Origin: Fragilariopsis cylindrus CCMP1102
Lineage: Eukaryota; Bacillariophyta; Bacillariophyceae; Bacillariales; Bacillariaceae
Length of the DNA: 64,000 nt
NCBI GenBank assembly: GCA_900095095.1
Contig: FMBT01000317.1
Location: 248,001 to 312,000, forward strand
Direction of reading: 5' to 3'
The notes beneath the pieces are model-generated. The model had not been told where the DNA came from and did no database searches. It worked only from the letters and a program-made list of their open reading frames with translations. The translations under genes and the position numbers were made by a program. This document shows positions 55,892 to 64,000 of the stretch, one piece after another. Position 1 is the stretch's first letter, and each line of letters begins with the position of its first letter.

Positions 55892-57284
55892 AGTTTTGAA
55901 AAATTGTTATCTTATTCTTCACTCTGAACGCTATTTAATAATGGATTTGTAATTCAATTCTTAAAGAGCTTGCGAATGTATCATGTAGGGATATACTGTA
56001 GATGTGACATCGTTTCGTGTCGCGTTAAAATTATTTCTATTACAGTAGTTACATGTATTCTTCGAGCGAACAATTTTAAAATTAACAAATTTAAAAATAA
56101 TTATTTCAAGTTTCCCCAAGCCTCCATCATCCTCAGTTATCAGTTATCCTTCATTGGTTTGTCTATCTAATACCTCCATCAGCTAGCCTAACACCATACA
56201 GTGCTGGCACAGCATGCACTAGCAAATCTTTAAAAATGTGGCCCTGGTTAACATACATCAGCCGGTTTTCTTAACATTGTGGATCTCTAGCACAAAATAA
56301 TCAACAATCTGCATTTACTATGTGCAGATCTTTTGTTGTGACTACATGACATGACATAGTATATTATTAAAACCAGCCAGCTTACACACGTAGTAGCAAA
56401 CTACCTATCATTGCTTGGATTTTTTCTAAACATCAAATAGGTGGTGCACCACTCAAAATATAATGATAGATGTACCTTCTCTGGCATATTCCCTGCTATG
56501 TCAAATTAACATTCCTACATGCATTCTATTCTATTATTGTATCTATTTGTATTATTATGCGCTAATTTCTCTATACATGTAATTGTCAGAAGATTTTCCA
56601 AAGTAATTCTAGCTTTAAGGATAGGCTGATGGTACCTACAATACAGCTTGGATCTCTTTTTCAATAATATTCTTATTATGCCTCTATAGCTACTTACTTA
56701 TATTCAAAGGAAACGAGGAATTCACCTCACACACTTTGCAGACTATCCAAACGCTACAATTATTTGTATATGAAATCTGCAAACAGAGATGTAAATAATA
56801 CATCATGGCAACAGAGGAAGGTAAAATAGTATTACTTAGTTTTCCATAATATGAGTTATAAATGGAAAATTAATTGAGGCATCTATATGTGTGATGTGTA
56901 TACCAACGGTGAAGTTATTGGAGCACTGTATAAATAGCAGAACATATGCTTATCCTTGAGTTTTGTGTAAAATTGAGATTTCGTCCCGTGTTTTTTTGTT
57001 CCTCTTAGCAGATGGAAAACCTACATCATATTAAGGCAAATCTGATTAAATTTGTTCCAAAAAAACTAAAAGGCATTTTCAATGGACAGTAACGTTTTTT
57101 TGATATTTCCATCAGTATATTATCTTTAATTTTAGGTAAGATTTCCAAGAATTTGTTGTTGGGTGAACTTATAAGAGGTAATAAAATTCACAAGTAGGTA
57201 GATGCAATCTATTCGTCCTTCAGTCCTAGACCTGGAGCTAGGTCGGGATAGAACTAGATCGAAAGATTTTTTGTATCATTATTA
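55892..57284. other. 1.4-kb intergenic region
   Basis: This is the longest gene-poor stretch of the window. It is AT-rich; no ORF of good composition, repeat family or RNA gene is recognisable. It contains the promoter of the VASt-like gene. Confidence 0.5.
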
Positions 57285-57854
57285 TTATTTTCTCGCTTTT
57301 TTAGCCGGACTCTTCTTCGCTTTTTTAGCCGGACTCTTCTTCTGTTTATCATTGTTATTGGTATTTCCGCGCTTACTACTTCTTATTTGTGCTTTCTTAT
57401 CATTCACTTTGGATTTGTGGACCTGAACAGCAACAGGATCTAATTTTTTTGCTAAAACTTCCTCCTTCTCCTTGGGTGTTTCCACGATGTTATTATCTTT
57501 TTCTTCTTTTGTTTTTCCTTCTGACTTTGATGGCGTTGTTTTCTTAATATTCGTCGTCGTCGTTGTCGTCTTCGACGATTTTTTTGTAAGTTTCGCTAAT
57601 ATACGTTTCATATTATTTAAATCTTTCCTTAGTGGATCATCTACCTTCCTTCCATGGTCGAGACCACGTATCCGAGCACTCATATATCTCATCATTCCTA
57701 CTGAAAGGGCTACGGAAGCTTGTGCACGACCCGTTGCATTTCCAAATGAATCATCAGTGAGATGTTGTAGGACCGGTATTAGCCGTTCTTTGATAACGGA
57801 TACCGCTTCCTTACTTTTCTCTAAGGCGGTAAGAGATTTTAATGTAGGAGCCAT
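57285..57854 (-). CDS. C1D/Rrp47-like exosome cofactor with histone H1-like tail
   Basis: From the ATG at 57854 an intact ORF encodes about 189 residues. The N-terminal half is the helical Sas10/C1D domain: LKSLTALEKSKEAVSVIKERLIPVLQHL and ARAQ-like GRAQASVALSVGMMRYMSARIRGLD, then HGRKVDDPLRKDLNNMKRILAKL. The last two match the C1D/Rrp47 core. C1D/Rrp47 binds RRP6 and the nuclear exosome during rRNA and snoRNA maturation. The C-terminal half is Lys-rich with a repeated KKSPAKKAKKSPAKKARK end, like a histone H1 tail. Upstream in-frame codons lack an ATG. Confidence 0.75.
   Translation of the reverse strand: MAPTLKSLTALEKSKEAVSVIKERLIPVLQHLTDDSFGNATGRAQASVALSVGMMRYMSARIRGLDHGRKVDDPLRKDLNNMKRILAKLTKKSSKTTTTTTNIKKTTPSKSEGKTKEEKDNNIVETPKEKEEVLAKKLDPVAVQVHKSKVNDKKAQIRSSKRGNTNNNDKQKKSPAKKAKKSPAKKARK
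57298..57340 (-). repeat. Tandem 21-bp repeat encoding KKSPAKK
   Basis: Two adjacent copies of tttagccggactcttcttcg (plus-strand reading) encode the duplicated basic tail. Confidence 0.85.
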
Positions 57855-58008
57855 TATAGATAGTAGAATAGTGTATAGAATTAGACTGGTTGGTAGCTTT
57901 TTCAAGGTTTGACAGATAACGACAGAAGCGAAGAATAATTAGAGTGATAGATGATGAATGCAGAGTATAATTTTAATTTAAACGAAAATCGGAAGCGATT
58001 TTTGGTTG

Positions 58009-59298
58009 GCGAGAATTGGAATTAACAAAATGAATTGTTTCAGTCGCGTGAGTCGAGATTTTGTTAGATCTATGCAAACTCAACATAGTGCAACAAGTGG
58101 ACGATATGATAGTGTTGTGCTTATTGGTATGGTGAAGGCTGATGACTGTATAAAAGCCAATGACAAACTCAAGAAACATGGTATTACAAACACTATAGTG
58201 GGTGAAGTACTTAAGTATTGGCATGCCAATGCGCGAGATTCTGCTAAGATTATGAAGTTTTACAAGGATGAAACAAAGTTGGAATATCAACCGCTTGGTA
58301 TCTACAAGAGCGAAATCCCAGGAAATGTGATGATTGGTATTGCTCAAAATCTCCAACCTCAATACAGGAAACGTATGGAGCAAGAAATATCTACTGACTA
58401 CTATCAAGAAAATAAAGTTGAGGTCAATGCACCTGAACTTGCAAGTTTACTGGAGGCTAGTATGGGTTCTCCTAGAATACATTTCTATCCAGCTGGAACA
58501 GGTGCAATGGGAGCACATTACAATAGTTGTAACAACCATTATGATGACATTAGACAGCAAAAGTACTCTATCTTGTTTGATATGCGTACTTCCTCAGAGA
58601 CCAGTTTATATCGAAGACCCGCATTTAAAAATGAGAGGAGATTTCATTTTAAACAGGCTGTTGGAACGATTAATGATTCATTTGTTTTGGATTATAACAT
58701 ATTTGATGGCATGGCATAAGTCCTTCAAAATCTAAACTAGACACACATTCATAACATTACACATTCATAACATTACATTACGTTTTATTACAAATCCTAT
58801 TAAACTATTCTACCAAGACACAGAAGTGTTTTAATTTTTGTTTTCATTTTGATTTACTATATTACAAAAATTGATGTATATTTCTGCTGCTAATATGAAT
58901 ATGTTAGTGCTTCATTGATACATTTGTGCTTCACTTACAAGGATAAGTTTGAGGACACTTTGAGCTTCTCTTCTAATAATAGTGTTTCATTAGTGACAAC
59001 TACTATTACACTGTTAGCAATTCCCTACATTGTTATTGAGATCGATTATTTTCAATTCATCCATTTCTTTTCAAATTTTTCTGTCCAGTGTCAGGTATTA
59101 ATTGGGGAAGAATTAATCCACATATCAATAGGGAAATACTTCACATCTATCTGCCAGCTGGGGACCCTCCTCTTATTCTTCATTTAATTTTTTTTGTCTT
59201 TCCCCCCTCCTCTCACTGAACATTGTTATTTTGATGATATTATGTTCTATTTATTTCAAGTAAAAAGTCCATTTTAAATCAGTCAGATATATTTGGTT

Positions 59299-59337
<39 letters not shown>

Positions 59338-59496
59338 TTTGTTATGTTGATGATAACGAGAATGGTGCTGATTGATATGTTTCACCTTCTACTACTCTCC
59401 GTATTCTCTCTTTTTGAAATAATCATGGCTAACTTACAATAATAAACAATAAACAACAAAAAACTAAATCCTCGCGAGAATTGGAATTAACAAAAT
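58009..59496. repeat. 23-bp direct repeats flanking an unknown gene
   Basis: The perfect 23-bp unit starting gcgagaattggaattaac occurs at 58009-58031 and 59474-59496, with partial similarity just beyond (ttgttt). The left copy contains the start codon of the gene at 58030. The enclosed 1.44 kb holds that gene and simple repeats. Confidence 0.85.
58030..58719 (+). CDS. Unknown 229-residue protein
   Basis: This intact ORF starts at the ATG at 58030. The N-terminus MNCFSRVSRDFVRSMQTQ is Arg/Ser-rich and could be a mitochondrial presequence. The body (SVVLIGMVKADDCIKANDKLKKHG, GSPRIHFYPAGTGAMGAHYNSCNNHYDDI, KYSILFDMRTSSET, FHFKQAVGTINDSFVLDYNIF) looks globular. It is of ordinary composition and has no membrane helix. 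I do not recognise a family. It is bracketed by 23-bp direct repeats, and the start codon lies in one of them. Confidence 0.6.
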   Translation: MNCFSRVSRDFVRSMQTQHSATSGRYDSVVLIGMVKADDCIKANDKLKKHGITNTIVGEVLKYWHANARDSAKIMKFYKDETKLEYQPLGIYKSEIPGNVMIGIAQNLQPQYRKRMEQEISTDYYQENKVEVNAPELASLLEASMGSPRIHFYPAGTGAMGAHYNSCNNHYDDIRQQKYSILFDMRTSSETSLYRRPAFKNERRFHFKQAVGTINDSFVLDYNIFDGMA

Positions 59497-59929
59497 ATTG
59501 TTTTCGGACTACAATAGACCTTCCGAGTTCGTAGGCTCATGTGAATACTACTAGTACCTTTAAAAAATACCCAACGCCACTTGATGGCCAAAATATGACT
59601 CGAAGCATGTCGCTTCCTAAGTAGCGACGTAAAAGAAGATTCTAGCTACGACTTGCAGTCGTGCTTTTTAATTGATCACAATTTGGAATGAATATGAAGT
59701 GTCTATTCTGTACTATTGTACTGTACAATACCATTCGGAATAACTGCATCTTTTATATTCCATGACCAGGTGTTACCAGGTACAATTATATGTCACTCGC
59801 CTCTTTTTATATCTATTTAGTGTTTGGTAATCCTCATGCAACATACAATCTGAACACGGAAAACTATCAACAACTGAACTGAATCGAATTGATACTTCTC
59901 AATAAATTATTCTATTAAAAATTCTGACA
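58720..59929. other. 1.2-kb intergenic region with simple repeats and hairpins
   Basis: It contains a tandem cattcataacattaca repeat near 58746-58775, a (GCTGTT)6 tract at 59301-59336 and the right 23-bp repeat. Two small hairpins lie near 59610-59630 (GTCGCT / AGCGAC) and 59648-59664 (ACGACT / AGTCGT followed by T5). No credible gene is seen. Confidence 0.5.
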
Positions 59930-61888
59930 ATGATGATTGCTAGAAGAGGCACAATATTAGGCCACATCGGATGTTTCATCCTGATTAGTGTCTTCATACT
60001 CAGAGACAGTACGGTATTGGCAAAAAAGAAAACTGACAGTCCTACATTGTCGCCTACCACTTCTCCTTCATACACACCGACAAATGTACCAACAAAACCA
60101 CCAACTCGCAAACCAACAAAACCACCAACTCGTCCACCAACGGAATCTCCTTCACAATCTCCTACCGATTCCCTATCATCGAGTCCAACAATAACATTTT
60201 CTCCATCCGCATCTCCGACTGACACAGCAAGCAATAGACCAACTTTCATACCATCTCCTTCACCAAGCTATAGACGGAGTCCCGCTCCATTTATCAGTAG
60301 TATAAATTCACTTACAAGAACACCTACTGTAAAGCCTACTTCAAAGCCTACGCTATCTCCTACAACAACGAATTTGAGGCCTCCAACCGACGCTCCAACG
60401 TTGTCGTTACCTGTTGGGGATCAAAAAAACAAAAACTCGGATAATGGACCGCCAGAAGAAAAGTCACCAGATGATTCTAAAGATGGTTCTTCAAACAATG
60501 AAAAGCCGCAGGATGTAGTGTCATCACCACCTGATTCTGAAGATGATACTTCGATCACTGAACGACCAATAGACTCATTTTCACCACCTGGTCCTTTGGA
60601 AACAACTTCGATTAATGGAATTGGAAATGGAGACGTTGGAGTTCTTATGCCCTACATTACATTTGACATCACCACATCAGGGGATGAAGACGCTTCAATT
60701 CCAGCAACAGAAGAAACTGCATCATTTTTTGCCGACTTTTTGAATGATGTGCTTGACAGCAGTAGTAGAACATACCAATATGATTATTCTCATTTGGACT
60801 GTGATGTTATGTTTTCCACTTCCAATCAGCGTCGACGGTTGGACACAGGATCCGTTATAAGAGTTGATGGAATGGCATACTATTTTGATGAAAGCCCCAC
60901 TGAAGAATCCATAGCCCAAGTGTTAAATGTATATTTCGCTCTTTGGGGGGCAACAGACTTACAAGATTATTTCACGTATCTAGGTTTGGAAACTGCTGTA
61001 GTTACTGCTATATATATTGACGACGTGTCTGTTTCGTTTGTATCAAACGAATATGGTGGAGAAAGTACAATCAAAGAGGATCAAAACTTTATTGAGGATA
61101 TATTCTTTAACAACGAAGGAGAACTATCAAAGCCTGTCACTGTTACTGTATACGTGGTAGGGGTCTTGGTTGCTGTTGGGATAGCATTAATAGTGTATCG
61201 AATTCGAATAGGATGTCGTCGGCGTCGTTCCCAAAATGTAGATACGCAGTCCTTTGAGACTTTCAATACTGATGGAGACGAGGAGAAGATAGCATTATCA
61301 GATGCGTCGGCAAAACAATCAGATGCGACGGCGAAACGCATGAATATTTCCATACCGAAGAAGAGTTATAGCAAAGTAAAATCTGACAAAGAAAAGCGTC
61401 TTTCAATCAATCCACATTGCACTCAAACCGACAACTTGTATCAGCAATCTCGTATAACTCAAGAAATTGTTTCGGATCAAATAAAAAGTGTCGATCCAAA
61501 TCCAGCGCCTGACATAGACTTAGATAAGTGTAGCTCCGTCAGTCCAGATTCTGCGGGCTCTTGTGATTCAGATCAACAATGTAAAATCCAAGAAAATATC
61601 TCATGCAGAACAAATACTTGTAGTGTTGATCGAAATCAAAAACCTGATATGGATAGTACCAAAGAAAGTGTTTTGATCCAGACAATTGATGTTGATGATG
61701 CTGATCGCTCAATGAATCCTAATTCTACTGAGTCTAGAAGCGTTGATCCACCATCATCTTACACTCAAGTAAGTGTTTTGAACCAGATAAACAATAATTC
61801 AAAATCTGATATGGATAACAAAATCAAACCCGACTCATCTAATGTTAAGCGATTGGATCCACCGTCTCGAATCCAAGAAAGTGTCTAG
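59930..61888 (+). CDS. Pro/Thr-rich single-pass surface protein (receptor-like)
   Basis: The intact 652-residue ORF starts at the ATG at 59930. A signal peptide (ILGHIGCFILISVFILRDSTVLA) precedes a long (S/P)PT-repeat stalk. Such PT-rich stalks are frequent in diatom wall or surface proteins and are probably glycosylated. An ectodomain of about 150 residues (PYITFDITTSG ... TASFFADFLNDVLDSSS ... VAVY-like VVTAIYIDDVSVSF) resembles domains found beneath such stalks. A membrane helix (PVTVTVYVVGVLVAVGIALIVY) with a basic stop-transfer RIRIGCRRRRS follows. The cytosolic tail of about 220 residues repeats VDPxxxxxQxSVLxQI-like units with SDMD. A role in wall adhesion or sensing is inferred. Confidence 0.8.
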   Translation: MMIARRGTILGHIGCFILISVFILRDSTVLAKKKTDSPTLSPTTSPSYTPTNVPTKPPTRKPTKPPTRPPTESPSQSPTDSLSSSPTITFSPSASPTDTASNRPTFIPSPSPSYRRSPAPFISSINSLTRTPTVKPTSKPTLSPTTTNLRPPTDAPTLSLPVGDQKNKNSDNGPPEEKSPDDSKDGSSNNEKPQDVVSSPPDSEDDTSITERPIDSFSPPGPLETTSINGIGNGDVGVLMPYITFDITTSGDEDASIPATEETASFFADFLNDVLDSSSRTYQYDYSHLDCDVMFSTSNQRRRLDTGSVIRVDGMAYYFDESPTEESIAQVLNVYFALWGATDLQDYFTYLGLETAVVTAIYIDDVSVSFVSNEYGGESTIKEDQNFIEDIFFNNEGELSKPVTVTVYVVGVLVAVGIALIVYRIRIGCRRRRSQNVDTQSFETFNTDGDEEKIALSDASAKQSDATAKRMNISIPKKSYSKVKSDKEKRLSINPHCTQTDNLYQQSRITQEIVSDQIKSVDPNPAPDIDLDKCSSVSPDSAGSCDSDQQCKIQENISCRTNTCSVDRNQKPDMDSTKESVLIQTIDVDDADRSMNPNSTESRSVDPPSSYTQVSVLNQINNNSKSDMDNKIKPDSSNVKRLDPPSRIQESV

Positions 61889-62655
61889 AACGACAACAAA
61901 CAACATTGGAATAAGCTCTATCTCAGAATTGTTTTGTCACCATTGCACTCTATTTGTACCAGTAGCAAAATCATAATTCTATGGTAATGATTGTCACAAA
62001 TCTAATCATATGTGATCATAAAATTAAAGATAGCATAAATTTCTATATAATATCTGTTCCAACAATTACAGTATACTATTGGCACTATCGAGACAGACCA
62101 TAGCGCGGGGGGTCGATTCTCGAGTATCGAGGGTCCTTTCTTTCTTTTCTCTATCTATCTATCTATCTATCTACTCTGTCTGCCTCGAAAAAATAGATAA
62201 ATAATTATCGATATATTATTCGTAGATACCCAAACTGGCAATAGCCCTAATCGTTGCCTGGCAAAAATAGAGAGGGAGATACTAAAACGGAAAAAATGAG
62301 TCCGGGACACCTATGCCCAGTGAAGCGCGACTAAGCACACGCCCGCGAAACTGGTAGTGCAAACTGATACACGACTGTAGCGCGAAATAGTACTTGAAGT
62401 AGGAAAGAGAAGATTTAACGAAGAAGATAAACATGAAAAATGAAAAGATTCCGCGAATTAAAGCAAAATACATACAGTACTAGTATTCACAGTATTCAAC
62501 AAACGATCAGAAGAAGAAGAAGAAACCAAGCAACGATTCCGATAATTGTCTAATCATAATAATATCGTAACATCGTAACGATAAGCACTTTTGTACCACT
62601 ATAGGAACGGCCTAATAGCAACAAATGACAATACCTACCTACTGTATCTGAACTT
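61889..62655. other. 767-bp intergenic region
   Basis: It contains a (CTAT)n microsatellite at 62151-62173 and an inverted CTCGA-GTA-TCGAG near 62119. It serves as promoter for the FkbM gene. No gene is seen. Confidence 0.5.
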
Positions 62656-63678
62656 ATGGGTGACAAAGGAATCATCGAGAGTCGGCGGCGCGCGGGGGGG
62701 CTAGGACTCGCTCTCTTTACCATCGTGGCAGCTTTGACTGTCTCTCTTCTCCTCTTATTTTACCACATTCGTGTCTCCATTAAACCATACCGCTTCCCCC
62801 ACTCAATATTCGATGCCGAACAAAAGGATGACACTCGTGGTCCTGGCCTTGACCTTTGGGAAGTCATCATTTGCTCTTTAGTGCCATTTTTACTATGGAG
62901 ATATCAATGGCAATGCAAAAATCTCCTCCAACGAATTACCAGCAACAAATTATTCTCCACAATCTTATTCTCTACAATCGCAGCATTTTGGTTCTTAGGG
63001 CTATATAAACTCCTCTTCTCCCCGTCCCATCAATGCAACGGATGGATGGAAACCGACGTTGGCTACATTCATGGACATTCTAACTACGGTGTCAGCATAC
63101 GTACCCTCTGCTCCGGCGGGGTTTGGGAACCTCACGTAGCTCGTGCCATCGATCAGTATTTATATGGGCAAGGGCGGGCAATAGACGTCGGAGCATTTGT
63201 GGGATATCACACAGTCCATCTAGCGAAGCAAGCAGCACCATTAAATGTGTATGCGTTTGAGGGACGGGTCAATGCTGATTTGAAAAATAATTTGAGAAGG
63301 AACAATGCCAAGAATGTTCAAGTTATTCCAGAAACAATTGATAAGAATTGGAGGATTGATTCGATTCTGGAAAAGGATCTACTAGATGACAATAAGGGAC
63401 CTATTGCATTCATTAAGATTGATTGTGAGGGTTGTGAGTTACATTTCCTCAAGGGGGCAAGAGATGTGGTTGAAAAGTGGCACCCAGTGTTAGTTGTGGA
63501 AATACAGGATAATAACAGTCGAAGAAATGCCGTCATCGAGGGGCAGCGAATGATAAAGCCAACTGATACGCGAGAGGATGTGTTGGATTATCTGAAAATG
63601 TTAGGATATAACAATATTGAAGCCTTAAATGATCGGGATGGAATACCGACGTGGGATTATTTGGCATTTCAGTTGTAG
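62656..63678 (+). CDS. Membrane-anchored FkbM-family methyltransferase
   Basis: The intact 340-residue ORF starts at the ATG at 62656. Two or three N-terminal membrane helices (GLALFTIVAALTVSLLLLFYHI, WEVIICSLVPFLLW, LFSTIAAFWFLGLYKLLF) precede an FkbM-type SAM methyltransferase domain. That domain has GRAIDVGAFVGYHTVHLAKQ (motif I), VYAFEGRVNADLKNNL, and IAFIKIDCEGCELHFLKGARDVVEKWHPVLVVEIQ, the family IKIDvEG.E...L.G signature. FkbM enzymes O-methylate sugars or small molecules; an endomembrane location is inferred from the helices. No frame break is present. Confidence 0.9.
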   Translation: MGDKGIIESRRRAGGLGLALFTIVAALTVSLLLLFYHIRVSIKPYRFPHSIFDAEQKDDTRGPGLDLWEVIICSLVPFLLWRYQWQCKNLLQRITSNKLFSTILFSTIAAFWFLGLYKLLFSPSHQCNGWMETDVGYIHGHSNYGVSIRTLCSGGVWEPHVARAIDQYLYGQGRAIDVGAFVGYHTVHLAKQAAPLNVYAFEGRVNADLKNNLRRNNAKNVQVIPETIDKNWRIDSILEKDLLDDNKGPIAFIKIDCEGCELHFLKGARDVVEKWHPVLVVEIQDNNSRRNAVIEGQRMIKPTDTREDVLDYLKMLGYNNIEALNDRDGIPTWDYLAFQL

Positions 63679-64000
63679 CACATGAAGAAGATAAATGAGA
63701 GAGAAAGAGAGAGTTAGGTACGCATGGCAGTGTACCATACAGATCATAATATCATCATTTGGCAATATATAACTTGTTTTTGTTAAACACTGCTCGCAAT
63801 TATAGCAATCGTGTTTGAATATAGTACAAAGTTATACATGAATTGTATCGAACGCTTATACGCGTGCAATTATCTTACGCTTTATGAAAAGGGGGGGTCC
63901 TAATATGTAATAAATAGTCCCGATTTAGGTTAGGGCCTTCGACCGAAACCCCCATCGAACACCCCGCTGCCACCTCCAATCAAGCACCACTATTCGAACA
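63679..64000. other. 3' flank at the right edge
   Basis: This stretch has a (GA)n run near 63697. No gene start can be supported before the window ends. Confidence 0.5.

Noticed and set aside
55892-57284. Hidden gene in the 1.4-kb gap
   Set aside because: All frames are short with frequent stops, and no protein motif was seen on either strand.
59600-59670. Possible tRNA or small structured RNA
   Set aside because: Two short hairpins are present but no cloverleaf, no B-box-like GGTTCGAATCC and no conserved arms.
1-64000. CRISPR arrays, prophage, bacterial operons, rRNA
   Set aside because: No regularly spaced repeats, no phage genes and spliceosomal introns throughout; the sequence is nuclear eukaryotic.

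Overview
The window is nuclear DNA from a eukaryote, most likely a diatom (photosynthetic stramenopile); I cannot name the genus. The evidence is: short GT-AG introns, spacing of a few hundred bases between genes on both strands, an AT-rich base composition, signal peptides ending in an ASAF-like plastid motif (8595 and 6018), a Pro/Thr-rich surface protein, a GT92-type glycosyltransferase, ankyrin-kinase fusions and long Asn/Gln/Ser simple-repeat tracts. There are no operons, ribosome binding sites, CRISPR arrays or prophage. I saw no convincing rRNA or tRNA gene.

Layout. 0-8 kb: 5' part of a DIS3/RRP44 exosome nuclease (-), a FUN14-like membrane protein (+), a small basic protein (-), a Stowaway-like MITE followed by a cluster of hairpins, a secreted Cys-containing protein (+), a NUMOD3-like nuclear protein (-), a plastid-type membrane protein (+) and a METTL21-type methyltransferase (-). 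8-31 kb: a signal-peptide-bearing 5'-nucleotidase (+), a methyltransferase-like protein (-), a Popeye-type cNMP-binding membrane protein (+), a PB1-ZZ-UIM-LIR-UBA autophagy receptor (+), an unknown protein (-), an ankyrin-kinase with a CaaX tail (+), an HPC2/ubinuclein protein (+), a WD40 (SKI8-like) protein (-) and a PPR protein (+). 31-40 kb: an unknown single-span membrane protein (-), a WW protein (+), GT92 (-), SCO1 (+) and a TPT/SLC35C2-like transporter (-). 40-50.4 kb: a membrane-anchored alpha/beta hydrolase (+), a voltage-gated K+ channel with a zinc-ribbon tail (-), the CAF-1 large subunit (+) and a DMTF1/TTF1-type Myb protein (-). 50.9-64 kb: signal peptide peptidase (+), a C2H2/TM/VASt protein with a 12-nt microexon (-), C1D/Rrp47 (-), an unknown protein flanked by 23-bp direct repeats (+), a PT-rich receptor-like protein (+) and an FkbM methyltransferase (+).

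The genes do not form one pathway, but themes recur. DIS3, C1D/Rrp47 and a SKI8-like protein all belong to exosome RNA decay. CAF-1 and HPC2/ubinuclein are the two classical routes of H3-H4 deposition. SCO1 and PPR proteins serve organelle gene expression and assembly.

One caveat dominates. In about half of the genes the conserved protein continues across single-base frame breaks, nearly always one missing base beside an identical base. The breaks concentrate in roughly 7-30.5 kb and 40-50.4 kb, while 31-39.7 kb and 50.9-63.7 kb are clean. I treat these genes as real with probable assembly indels and give whole-gene spans. Exact protein ends in those segments are provisional.
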